64,000 nt of DNA from Ctenosaura bakeri (Eukaryota > Chordata > Lepidosauria > Squamata > Iguanidae), in contig CAOLHI010001135.1 in assembly GCA_948474755.1 (NCBI GenBank), positions 310,001-374,000 of the forward strand, written 5' to 3'. The number at the start of each line of letters is the position of its first letter. Position 1 is the first letter of the stretch. Below the pieces are notes generated by a model. The model searched no databases, was not told the origin of the DNA, and was given only the letters and a program-made list of their open reading frames with translations. Positions 48,243 to 58,270 of the stretch are shown one piece after another. The position numbers and the translations under genes were made by a program.

Positions 48243-48410
48243 TCAAGACATACACTTCAATAACTTGATCATTTTGGAAAACAGACACAAAGTGGCAGAA
48301 ACAATGTGCTTGTAACCTTCTTGGATCTCATGCAGAAGCCTTCAATGATTCCAAAGGATGATGTTTGACTCTGTAAGATAAGGTAGCCATAGCCATATCC
48401 TACCCTAGGA

Positions 48411-48428
48411 GTGTGTGTGTGTGTGTGT
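48411..48428. repeat. (GT)n microsatellite
   Basis: Nine GT units immediately left of the hAT-like element. Confidence 0.9.
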
Positions 48429-48564
48429 AGGATAATACAACTAGGGATGGGACAAATCCAGAATTTTCCTAGAAGGTTCTGGGAATCCACGAATCTCACG
48501 AATCTTGAATCTTTCTAATCCTTTTTTTAAAAAAAGAGTTTAAAAAGCAAGGGAAAGAAGGATA

Positions 48565-48698
48565 ATCCTGGGCAAGACACACTCTCTCAGCCTTAGCAAA
48601 AGCCTAGGCAAAGGCAAACCTTCCTCTGAAGAAATCTGACCAAGACAATTGTCCTAGTTTTGCCTCATGATCTCCCCAGATTGAAAATGACATGAAGG
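48565..48698 (+). repeat. 5'-truncated Sauria-type SINE
   Basis: Contains 'ctgggcaagacacactctct', 'caaaggcaaaccttcctctg', 'tctgaccaagacaa' and 'gattgaaaatgacatgaagg', ending abruptly at the point where a hairpin repeat begins. The tRNA-like head and the final ACAACAAC run are missing. Confidence 0.75.
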
Positions 48699-48763
48699 CC
48701 CTTTTTACACAGGCAGAAAAATGTGGCTTAATCCCATATTTTCCTGCCTGTGTAAACAGGGCC
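48697..48763. mobile_element. 67-bp hairpin MITE with GGCCC ends
   Basis: Arms GGCCCTTTTTACACAGGCAG and CTGCCTGTGTAAACAGGGCC pair over about 20 bp with one mismatch, then 'aaaaatgtgg' / 'ccatatttt' partly continues the stem. It abuts the truncated SINE tail, so it may have inserted into it. The GGCCC end recalls the Harbinger-like families, but the next bases (ACAC versus GCAC) differ. Confidence 0.6.
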
Positions 48764-48806
48764 ATATACTACAGTAGAGAGATAATCCAGGTCAAAACTG
48801 GCTTTT

Positions 48807-48949
48807 CTTTGCATAGCTCCTTCTGGGATGCTGGAGTTTGTAGTTTGATGACGCATCAGTACACTTTGTCAGAGAAGGCTGTGACACCTTGTAAAACTCC
48901 AAACCCCAGAATTGTGTCTGAAAGAGGTTTGCAGGGGAGCTATGCAAAG
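48807..48949. repeat. Foldback sequence with 14-bp perfect outer arms
   Basis: CTTTGCATAGCTCC (48807-48820) and GGAGCTATGCAAAG (48936-48949) are perfect reverse complements. Inside, 'ctggagtttgtagtttgatg' faces 'gtaaaactccaaacccca'. The layout recalls the foldback MITEs of this window, but the outer arms are different. Confidence 0.55.
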
Positions 48950-49141
48950 GAATGTTTTAGCTGTCCTTGAAATCTCAAGCCTGTAGCTTCCAGTCAAGTA
49001 CTGAACTTCAATATGAAACGTGCAATTTAAATATCTTAGAATATAAGCCCAGATGTAATTTGTGAAATTGTTAGCAAAGGCCATTATTACTCCAAGGGAA
49101 AACCTCACCTACTGACTATCTTCCCTTGTATGTATAGTCTC

Positions 49142-49216
49142 ACAGGTTTTCTGGTGTCCTGGTCTCCCAGGGTTTCTGGCGTCCTGGTCTCCCTGGTTTT
49201 CAGGCATCCCGATCTC
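49142..49216. repeat. Tandem repeat, three copies of a 25-27 bp unit
   Basis: 'ggttttctggtgtcctggtc', 'ggtttctggcgtcctggtct' and 'ggttttcaggcatcccgatc' follow one another, each ending in 'tctcc(c)'. It lies inside the hAT-like element. Confidence 0.75.
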
Positions 49217-49335
49217 CAACAATCTATTTAGTTGGCAGATTCGAAAGATTCCGTTTGCCTATTTTGGCACAGGGATTCAGATTTGGGAATCTTGAATCCC
49301 TACCCAGGATTCGAGGATTTGGTTGGCCCATCCCT

Positions 49336-51014
49336 AAATACAATTATATCATTGTTGGCAGTAGTAAGAACAGACTTATCGCTATCTTTCCTTGTGAGGG
49401 GCCAAAGTTGATTGTAAATGTATGTTTATAAAACAGGGGCTCCCTTTACATGGAGGTAACTCTGGGTGAACAGTCCAGGACAGGGGTCTTATTCAGAGAG
49501 CATTTTTCTTTACTGGCCATAGCTTATGGTCATGCTATTATAACACATGTTTCTAACACAGCAAAAACTAGTTTAATGATTGAAGAAACTGTTTGCACAT
49601 ATTGTTCTACTGGAATAAAAAGAATCTTTCATGTATTGTGAATGTTTACAGTAATTTCATAAAATTAAATGTGTAGCCCACCTTTCATTCTGGTAGATTT
49701 ACATAGCAGTTTACAATCAGTTAATGCAAGTCTATGTAGAAAATAAGGATTTCTATAAATCATGCATTCTTTGAAAGAGTAACCTTTGACTCACATGAGA
49801 ATACTGTTTACTAAGGAAGAAGAAAAAGATTGACCTAGCAGATTCTTCAATAACCACACTCTAGATTCCTTTCCCTTTTTTTCTTGTAATGAAACAATAT
49901 CATGTAAACTATTTCTCGATAGGGGATGAACTTATTAAGATTTGTTCCTGCAGGGAAGAAGAAATAATTTCATCTGTTTTGTCCTCATTGCAAAAATATT
50001 TTTGAAAACTGTGCAGTTTTCAAAGATGTTCTAACAGGTTGAAGCAGGTCTCACTTTTTTTCCTGTGCCCTCCCTAACACACCACTGTATTGTTCAGGGT
50101 GGCAGCCAAAGCTTGTTGCTGCCTATGTTCTAATAGCCAGTGGGCAATCATGATGAGGACAACTTCCTCCTTCAGCACTCTACAGCACTCCCAAAATGGC
50201 CCAGAAGATGCCTGCACTGTCATGCAAAACATACCTAATGACAATCTTCACCTGACCACCTTCCTCTGGCCACTGCATGGCCATGTCTAGAGGCCAGGAA
50301 AAGGGTGATTCTGTGCTGTGGAAGTATAGGAATAGTCCTCTGAGTCTACTGAAAGACTCAGGAGGGAAAGGGAGAAATTTTGAGGAGATTCTTCTCGTAG
50401 TTTCTTGATATCCAGATGCCCCCTCGTCATGTTTCTACCCCACACTTTCAATATGCTTTCCACCTTTAATTTTGATTCAGTCACAGACCACTGTTCTCCT
50501 TCTAAAATTTTCTTTTTTTCTTTTTTTTAAATCAAATGTAGTTAACAGTTGGAATGGCAGGACAGATACTTGATTTAAATTACACTAAATCATCCAAACA
50601 CTTCACAGCTGAAAGCTGCCTGAAAATCTGGATGAGTTGGTGATCAAACAGAGATAAATATCTAGCTGTATCACAGCAGTATTTGATAATTCAAAACTGT
50701 AAGTATTTACAGCATGTTATGTTATTATATTGTTTTCAGCCAGGGCTATAAAATAGTTCATGTATCCCTTGTAAAACATGCCTAATTCATCACTTTCATA
50801 AAGTTATGTGTATCCATGGCTATCTTGATATCATAAAATCACCATATTAACATTTCAAACAAATTTATAGACACAATCCAATCCATACTAAGCCCCATGC
50901 ATTACCAGTGAAAAGAACTGTTCTCATAGTTAAATTTCCCACTAAAATTAATGGGAGTTACTTTCACTAAATTGTGCCTTGCAGTAGTAAACTACAAACA
51001 CCAGATTTGCTGGT
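49336..51014. other. Noncoding DNA; possible L2 tail relic
   Basis: A short piece at 49662-49722 ('gtgtagcccacctttcattc', 'tggtagatttacatagcagt') resembles the reverse complement of the L2 3' tail. The rest shows no recognisable element or exon. Confidence 0.3.
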
Positions 51015-51200
51015 GGATCCACTAGCAAAAGTTTGGTGAATCCACTTTGGATTCTACCACCTCTCCTCCCAGAACTGCTCTGAGCTCAGTGGCAGCTCTA
51101 GCAGTGTGTGACTCTTTAGTACCAGCAGAACACGCATTTAGCTTGGAACAGCACTATCTTCCAAAGTAGATTCACCATCTCTGCAGTGGTGGATTCAGTG
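51015..51200. repeat. Imperfect inverted repeat, MITE-like
   Basis: 'tttggtgaatccactttgga' (about 51031) pairs with 'tccaaagtagattcacca' (about 51161), with partial pairing outward ('gtggatccac' with 'gtggtggattcag'). No clear target duplication. Confidence 0.45.
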
Positions 51201-51325
51201 ACTGCCCCTGATAACCACTACTCTATTATTTTTAAAACCAATCCTTTCAAGAAAACATTTAATTATAAATGCATCCTCAGAAGATGGCAAATGTACATTT
51301 AAAAGCCTGCCAAATCTTTCATGCT

Positions 51326-51415
51326 ACTGCCACAATTAACAATATCTCATTTTGTTAGCACTATATCCTCCTTGTTAACAATATCCCGTGTTGTTAGTAC
51401 TATGGTTAGCAATTG
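51326..51415. repeat. Short tandem repeat, about 35-bp unit
   Basis: 'acaatatctcattttgttag' recurs as 'acaatatcccgtgttgttag', each followed by '(c/t)actat'. A partial 'ggttagcaat' copy follows. Confidence 0.6.
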
Positions 51416-51472
51416 TTTGATGGGGCTAGGAAAAAAAAATATCTATGAGCAAAAGTGTCTTGATTCATGGTA

Positions 51473-51858
51473 CAGTCATCCCTCCGCATTCGCTAGGGTT
51501 AGGGACACAGGACCCTTGTGAAAGTGGAAAAACCGTGACTAACTCTAGGCCTTCCCAAACCATATGTAACACACAAAAAAAGTATGATCACCATATTCAA
51601 TTCACTGTGGATTCCTTTGAGGCATCAGGGTTCCTTCACAAGACAGAAGTGGGTGGCTGGTGGGGCTTATTGCCACCTCCACTGCTGCCCCACACTATTT
51701 TTAATAGGGACTTACAAGCCTCATTCACAGTTTCTCAGTCTCACGAAGCTTACAGTCTCTGTTAAAAATGGCATAGGGAAGCTGCAGAGGTGACAGCAAA
51801 TAATCCGTGAATAATCAAATCCACAAAAGTGAAACTCGCAAATGTGGAGGGCTGACTG
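51473..51858 (-). mobile_element. Tigger-like non-autonomous element, best-preserved copy
   Basis: TA-flanked (51471-51472 and 51859-51860). Ends CAGTCATCCCTCCGCATTCG and AAATGTGGAGGGCTGACTG form a long inverted repeat. Internally 'ttgtgaaagtggaaaaaccg' at the left and 'aataatcaaatccacaaaag' at the right match the pogo/Tigger-type MITEs common in vertebrates. It is inverted relative to the copies at 7012 and 44357. 386 bp, non-coding. Confidence 0.8.
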
Positions 51859-51860
51859 TA

Positions 51861-53889
51861 TTTTCCCTTCCCCTATGCATTTCACATTGTTGTCATTCCC
51901 CCCCATATGTTTCTGTCATAGCTTTGTTATAAGGCACTGGTATCCCTGGCCTGGACCTATTTCTGAGGTGTAAGTGGAGAATGTGCACCTGCTCTGTCAA
52001 TATGGAATCCTTAAAAGGGATCCTGGGGACAAAATCTTCTAGACAAATGCATTCCTTGGGGGCTGTTATGCTGTTTCACTCTCAGGTGACAGGATAGGCC
52101 AAGGTAAGAGTCCACACTCAAGTAGACTCCCATATTCTATAGCCTCATTGGTCCAGCAGCATGGAAGCTTGAGGGGAGCATCAGGCCACAGGTATATCAC
52201 CTGGCAATTGGACCTGTTGCCTTATGCTGTGCCAAAACCTCTAGCTCCAACCAATAGTGTTGTGGTCATATTTGTTCCATTTACGAATGTGCATTCTTGA
52301 TAATTTTTTCTCTTTCTTGTTTTCTTACTTTTCCATACCTGCTAGGAGATCAAATACCTCTCTAACTGATCTCACCTAATAAGTTTCCACTAAAACATGG
52401 AACATACTTTTATGAAAGGAAAATTATCCTTGCAGTTCAGAATTGGATTATATGTTTCTGATATAATTCTTCTTCATATATATTTGGACTGCTCCAGAAA
52501 TACCATAAACCACTTCACTGTAACTATCTAACTCTTAAAATATATTGAATAGGCATGACTCACATCCAGCCATTGCTTGAGTCTAAATCCTACTGCAGCT
52601 GAAATCAAAAGAAAAGTTCTATTACTGACTCCCTAAAACAGGATTTTTCTTAAGTCCTTAATAACATGATAGCAGACTGTTTAAGTCAATGAAAATGGCA
52701 GATCCTTTTGCAACAAATGCAACAAATGGCATTGAATACACTCATCTGCTAAAGGAACATAAAACGTAGAAAAGTGTGGCCAGTTCAGCTTGCGTGAATT
52801 GATTGAAGGAACAATGAAATACAGACATTTTTATTAGTAAACATATGCAACACAAAGCAACATTTAAATTGTGAGTGCTGATGCCTAAAAGGGTGGACTA
52901 ATTTATACAAAAGATCAAAGTAAGTAAGTTGTTTCTGGGTTATTGGCCCCTTAATCTTGTATATTAATTCAGGTAATGTACCACTACCACTATCTTCTAT
53001 TTAATTATTTTTATTTATGTACCATTAAGCTCAGTTTTCATTACTTTTATTGTGGAAAGGGGATGAGTCCGTTGTATTGGTGCCGCACTGTCATCTCATT
53101 TGCAATCCTCAAAAGACCCCTTTTCGTCCTGGAGAAATCAAATGACATTCTTTAGAAACCTTCTTTTTTATTTCTTTAATTAGGAGTTTTCACTAGGACC
53201 TCCTCCTTGAACTCTTAACATTTTAATACACTTCTGCCTCACTAACCTGGCTGATTGTTTCAGAGTTTGTGCAGCACACATTCCTGATCGGCTAGAAAGC
53301 TGCTTTCTTCAAGGCTTTTCATATTCTGCCCTAATCCCTTGGTAATTACAAAGGCTCTCTCTGCAACAATAAGCAAGTCTGAGAGGAATTTCTTTGCCTC
53401 TGCTTCTTAGAGAAAAACTCTACTTGAGCATCTCAGCTAAATTTTCTTCCCAGGAGCCTCACACACGGAATACAAGCCCGTGAAATGCCAAAACAGAGGC
53501 ACTCAAAGGTTATTGTAGAAACTTCAGTTGTAACAAACACTAGTTAAAGAGGAACAAAAAAGCAATGTCGTCTGACAAAAGTGTTCATTTAGTACAGGTT
53601 GAATCTCAATTATAAAGGTTACACACACAGATGACAGAACTTCAAAACATTTATTTAATGGTTGACAGCCATTTATCACCTTCACTTATAACCCCCCTCC
53701 CTATGGGATCTTTTCAGGTTTCTTTTGTAACCTTTTCTGTAATTATTTATATACCGTCATGTTATCTGCTACATGTACGTCTGTTCCCTTTCTCTCAGAA
53801 ACAGCCACAGGCAGCTGTCCTACCACAGAAGTGACCTGGCTATATGGTCTGAGAGATCCTATTTCAAAATATCCATGTGTGTGTATGAA
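51861..53889. other. Unique-looking noncoding DNA
   Basis: No repeat family was recognised. The stretch 53040-53480 is free of visible repeats; see findings. Short frames carry no motif. Confidence 0.35.
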
Positions 53890-53973
53890 ACAGAGAGAAA
53901 GAGAGAGAGAGAGAGAAGCAGGCAGGCAGGCATACACACACACACACGTGTGTGTGTGTGCGTGCGTGCGTGA
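53890..53973. repeat. Compound microsatellite (GA)n (GGCA)n (CA)n (GT)n (CGTG)n
   Basis: Consecutive GA, GGCA/CAGG, CA, GT and GCGT tracts. The 'cacacacacacacacgtgtg' junction is itself a palindrome. Alternating purine-pyrimidine over about 40 bp could favour Z-DNA. The open frames here are the repeat in translation. Confidence 0.95.
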
Positions 53974-54014
53974 AATATGAGAACAAAAGTGTGTTTTTAT
54001 ATCAAGGACGTGTG

Positions 54015-54076
54015 ATTCTCCAGGTATTGGTGGACTGCATTTCCCATTATCCTTGTTGATGGGAGCTGCAGTCTAA
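54015..54076. repeat. Short hairpin repeat of the 'actacaactcccat' type
   Basis: 'ggactgcatttcccattatc' and 'gatgggagctgcagtc' form an imperfect hairpin. The phrase is common in reptile short repeats (a related phrase is at 31680). Family not assigned. Confidence 0.4.
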
Positions 54077-56368
54077 TTACGTATGAGGTCCCCAACCTAC
54101 TCTATATGGAGGCGGAAGCACTGTTACACATATAAAATGCAAATTACTGGTATAGACCCATCTATCAATGTTCAAATATGTGTCCTCAAATAAATTATGG
54201 AGAGCTTTCAGACAGAGAAGGAATATCATGATTTTCTGAGCACTGGCTCCTTTCTCCTATGTTAATCCTCCTTAGCTCTCTGTTTGCATTACCCATCTGA
54301 GAGCATTTGAGTGTGCCTTTGCCAATTATTTTGTCATCTTAAAACTAAAAACTACTTGTTTAATTGTTGATGTTTTCACACTGGAGGAAATTATTATATT
54401 TTACTGTCCAGTCACACAATATGTTTTAATTGTTAAAAGATTTAAAATACAGCTATGTCACTAACCATGGCCCACTCTATAGGTAACCATTTCCTCACAG
54501 CTACATGGTATGCTTGAATTCAACCAAACCTTCCTTACAAAATGGAATCAATATTTAATATTGGAATTCAACCATCCTGAGAACATATTTCTTCAACATC
54601 TGTGGCCTTGTTGTTGGTGAGAGAGGGTTAAAAGGTCAGATTTCTTTAATTGTTTACAGTTGTATTAAGGATTACAAATTAACCACACATGTACACTATT
54701 CAGCATACTTATAACATGCAAATAATTGCTTCTACCCAATGCAACCAATTACAAACATACAGGACTCAAAATAAAATAGCATACAAATTGCCAAATCACT
54801 CAATTTCTCTTATGGTGACTATGCTGCTTCTTCTAATTTGCTGTGCTCTTGTGAAGAAGGAATCTGAAACCATTGGGGGAAAAAGAAAACATACAAATGC
54901 TATTACAGTACACATTTCTAAGCAGCAGGGAGTCTGTACTAAGTGTCAGATTGATCAGGACTTTATTCTCAATATAAACAACTGCTATCAAGTATGCCAT
55001 GGCGAAAGGTCAGGCATGCTTCAATGTTGTAATTTTTTTAACCAATTTAGATTTCAAGAAAAGGCTTGATGGGGAATATATTACTGAGAACTTTAAACGT
55101 GAACCACAAAATGTAGCTTTAAAAGCCAGGCTACTTATATACATCCTTCCCAAGGAACTGCATTTGCCAATGCACATTAAAATATGATAGGTATGCCTGA
55201 GAAAGACTTTTGGAATAAGAATATAAGAAGTATCCATATCTTACAAATTTCAATAAGATACACACACACACAACAACACACACATATGTAACTGGACAGA
55301 AAAGGATAATGATTCTGGTCTGTATCAAGTGCAGCTCTTTAATCTGTCAGATCATAAAGGTAAAAGATACCAGAAATCTCCTTGTTCAGAAGTGTGATTA
55401 TACATCCATCAGTCCCCCATAGATCAACCTGTACAGTTTTTATCATTTCATACCACAAGCAAAATATGCTGGCATGCTGCTGAAAATGGCCAAACATGCT
55501 GCATGCTACACAGAGAAGGGAAAAACTGGCAACCATGTGAAAGAAGCTGCGCTTAACTTGGCAAGCAGCATCTGTAATGGGAACATGGAACTGTTGGTTT
55601 CTCTACCACCAAGTTGAAAGATTTAACAATGTGCTGTATAGCACACTTCTAACATGAAATCATACCATCTTATATAGTGATGTACTTACTGTAGTATTAA
55701 ATGGCCCTATTGTATGGTAATCTCTCGGTAACACCATTTATAGAACATTGTAATTATTCAGAGAAGTAAATGACATTGATACATCTTAAGAACCCACAAA
55801 ATGAGCACGATACATTAAATCCATCATAATCGGTGCACATTAAGGTCCTTTAAGCCCTGTATATAATTTACATGAAATCATTTAAACACTTGGAAAATAC
55901 AGAAATGCAAATTGTACATGTTCCAACAATTACTGTGAAATCAGAAGCTTCTACATACTACAGATACAAAACCTTGCCTTTTCAAAATGATAAGTAAAAT
56001 GAAAAATACCTGGGTGCTTACTCAATATTTACACATTCATATAGCTCATTTTTTTAAAAAATGTTAATCCAGAAACCACAACATGCAACGTCTTTTTCAT
56101 CCAGGTGTATCCAGTCATGATTTAGCCAAACATAGCCACCAGGGATGTCAACAAAGTAATGCTGCTATCTAGCGCCATGTAAAGGTTATAGTTAGGAATG
56201 GAATAGGAATGTCTCCATTACTATGATTTTGTTTGAGACAAGCTATCTTGGCATCATGGGACAGTCTGTCAAGGATTTGCCAACCTCAATCAGCTCCACT
56301 GCAAGAAGTCAATACTAACTGGTTTTTTCTTTGTGTTCCTTGCATTTTTTCTCAAAATGTACCTTAAT
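54077..56368. other. AT-rich noncoding DNA
   Basis: Contains a (CA)n-type tract at 55260-55286. The 126-codon frame 54689-55069 has no recognisable domain. No interspersed repeat was recognised. Confidence 0.35.
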
Positions 56369-56912
56369 ACATTTATTAATTTATCCATCCATCTCACCTT
56401 TTTCCCAGTCCTGGAACTCCAGGTAGTTTACAGAATTAAAACAAGTACAAAGTAAGTCCATATAATTAGAACATACAAGAATTAAAAGACAATTAAAATA
56501 TAAACAGAATGAAAATCACTGTCCATGTAAATAATAGCAATAACAACACATAATACAACACTGCCCATTATTAAAAGTTCTTCCCCATGAGCAGTTAGTT
56601 TCCAAAGGCCTCTTGAAACAACAAAATCTTTACTTGCCTCTGGAGAGAAACAATGAAGGATGGCAGTCTAACCTCTCTGGGAAATTACTTTTAGAGCCTG
56701 AGAGTAGCCAAAAAGAAGGTGATCACTTGTGTTCCCTCCTGATATAGCAATGAGGGTGACAAGACACAGAGAAGGGCCTCCTTTGAAGGTCTCAAGACAT
56801 GGGAAGGCTGACATAGGGCAATATTGTCCTTAAGATAATTTGAATCTGAGCCATATAGGGCTTTATAGGTCACAACTAGAACTATGAATTGTGCACAGAA
56901 GCAGGCTGACAC
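56369..56912 (-). mobile_element. L2-type LINE, C-terminal coding remnant plus 3' tail
   Basis: The minus-strand frame at 56691-56912 reads IVLVVTYKALYGSDSNYLKD, then PSHVLRPSKEALL. This matches the L2 reverse transcriptase C-terminal pattern 'vL.lTYKaLhG..P.YL.dl...y.psr.LRs'. It is followed downstream (leftward) by an AT-rich 3' region and the tail 'gtaaactacctggagttcca', then 'gggaaaaaggtgag', then 'ataaattaataaat'. The 'LWNSLP' block is not visible, so part is deleted or diverged. Confidence 0.8.
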
Positions 56913-57773
56913 TCAGTGGGGCTGTTGTGATAAGGGATCTGCATGTGCCTTTTCCCTTGTGAATCTAAATCACACACATACACACACCCCACACACATAT
57001 GCACACACACACACAGCAAATACAAGAGGATAAATGAATTAATCACAAAGACACATGTGGTCCATTCAATGCTATTTTTTTCTAGCCCACTCAACAAGGC
57101 AACCATTATCTCATTTTTTTTCAGTTTCTCACAATTTACATAAATATGTAGAGTGTAGTAGGTGTGTTACAAAGCATGAAAGAACAAGTCCCCCACCCAT
57201 CAAGGGACTTAAAATCAAAAATTCCATGCCAGGGAAACAAGAGGAAGAGGGAGAAATGGGGACAAGAGTTAATAGGAAAAGGCTACATGATCATTTCAGT
57301 GACATGAGCTTAGCTTAATTACAAGTTGAGTTGCAGCAGAGCACACAAACAGGTGGTTGAACTAAAGTCTTCCTGGCTAAGTAGAGTCTCAAAGAGAGAT
57401 ACAAACAGAGCTTGGGACTTTGCAGCAAATGTTGCTCTCATGCCAGGCAGACTATTCCCTCCTCTGTTACTGCCCACTAGCATTATATTTTTGGAATATG
57501 TTGTACCACTACATCCTGCTTGGAAACCCTTTAAAGAATCCCTTCCTCACAACACAACATGGGTCACAGACCCCCCCTTGCCTGCCCTGGGTGACCTTTT
57601 TTTTTCTTGAAATAAATACACACACACACACAAACACACATACAATTGAAGCTCTATATACCCTATGTGGCTTCCCAACAATTGCATCTTTTTCCGAGAA
57701 GCCTGTTTGAAGCACTAATGATGCGGTTTCCAGGCATACATGCCCTTAGAAGTCTAAGACATACTTAGAAGAC
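56913..57773. other. Noncoding DNA with two (CA)n tracts
   Basis: (CA)n-rich tracts at 56970-57015 and 57617-57641. Overlapping frames at 57326-57715 have no recognisable domain. Confidence 0.4.
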
Positions 57774-57776
57774 TTA

Positions 57777-58267
57777 GGCCCTTTCTGCACGAGGCGAGTG
57801 AATCGCTCCGTGCCATTACTTACCGGTTCTTCTCTCTTTTAAAGCAATGAGGATTTTCCCCTAAGCCCTTCTGCAAGGCTCCTCTCTTGTTGCAAGGTGA
57901 GTCGAAGCAGTGCGAGGTCCGTAGATCTGCACTGCTGAGGCTGGAAATGGCAGCTTCCTGTTCTTCGTGGGTCCAGACTAACTGCTGACGCTGACTATGC
58001 CCACAGCCCACCCTCCACTGATTGCAGGCTTGCATTGGTGCAAGCCTGTGCATCTGCACAAGTGAGCAGGTACGAAATGGTGCTCTCCAGAAGATTGAAA
58101 GACCACATTTTTCCGGTCTTCACTTAGTGCACCGGAGGACCACTTGGGGGCATTTTGGATCACACTAAGGTGTGGAACTAAGGTAAACAGTCCGAACCTA
58201 GTCTGATCCAAGGTCCTCTGTGACAGGACGCCTTGGCCCATTTTAACTTCCTCGTGCAGAAAGGGCC
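57777..58267 (-). mobile_element. Non-autonomous Harbinger-like transposon, family A, copy 2
   Basis: 491 bp with ends GGCCCTTTCTGCACGAGG and CCTCGTGCAGAAAGGGCC, an 18-bp perfect inverted repeat, flanked on both sides by TTA (57774-57776 and 58268-58270). TTA duplication is the classical PIF/Harbinger target. Matches 4588-5108 in reverse. It is the best-preserved member of its superfamily in the window. No transposase frame. Confidence 0.88.
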
Positions 58268-58270
58268 TTA

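Larger units (their letters stand above)
48443..49335. mobile_element. hAT-like element with AGGGATGGG ends, composite
   Basis: Left end AGGGATGGGACAAATCC and right end GGTTGGCCCATCCCT are inverted repeats, followed by subterminal 'gggaatcc' / 'gaatccctac' and 'attcgagg' blocks. Flanks ATACAACT (left, adjacent) and ATACAATT (right, two bases out) could be an 8-bp duplication with one mismatch. Interior insertions make it composite: a 5'-truncated Sauria SINE (48565-48698), a 67-bp hairpin (48697-48763), a longer foldback (48807-48949) and a tandem repeat (49142-49216). No transposase frame. Confidence 0.55.

Noticed and set aside
53890..53973. Coding frames over the GA/CA tract
   Set aside because: They are dinucleotide repeats in translation.
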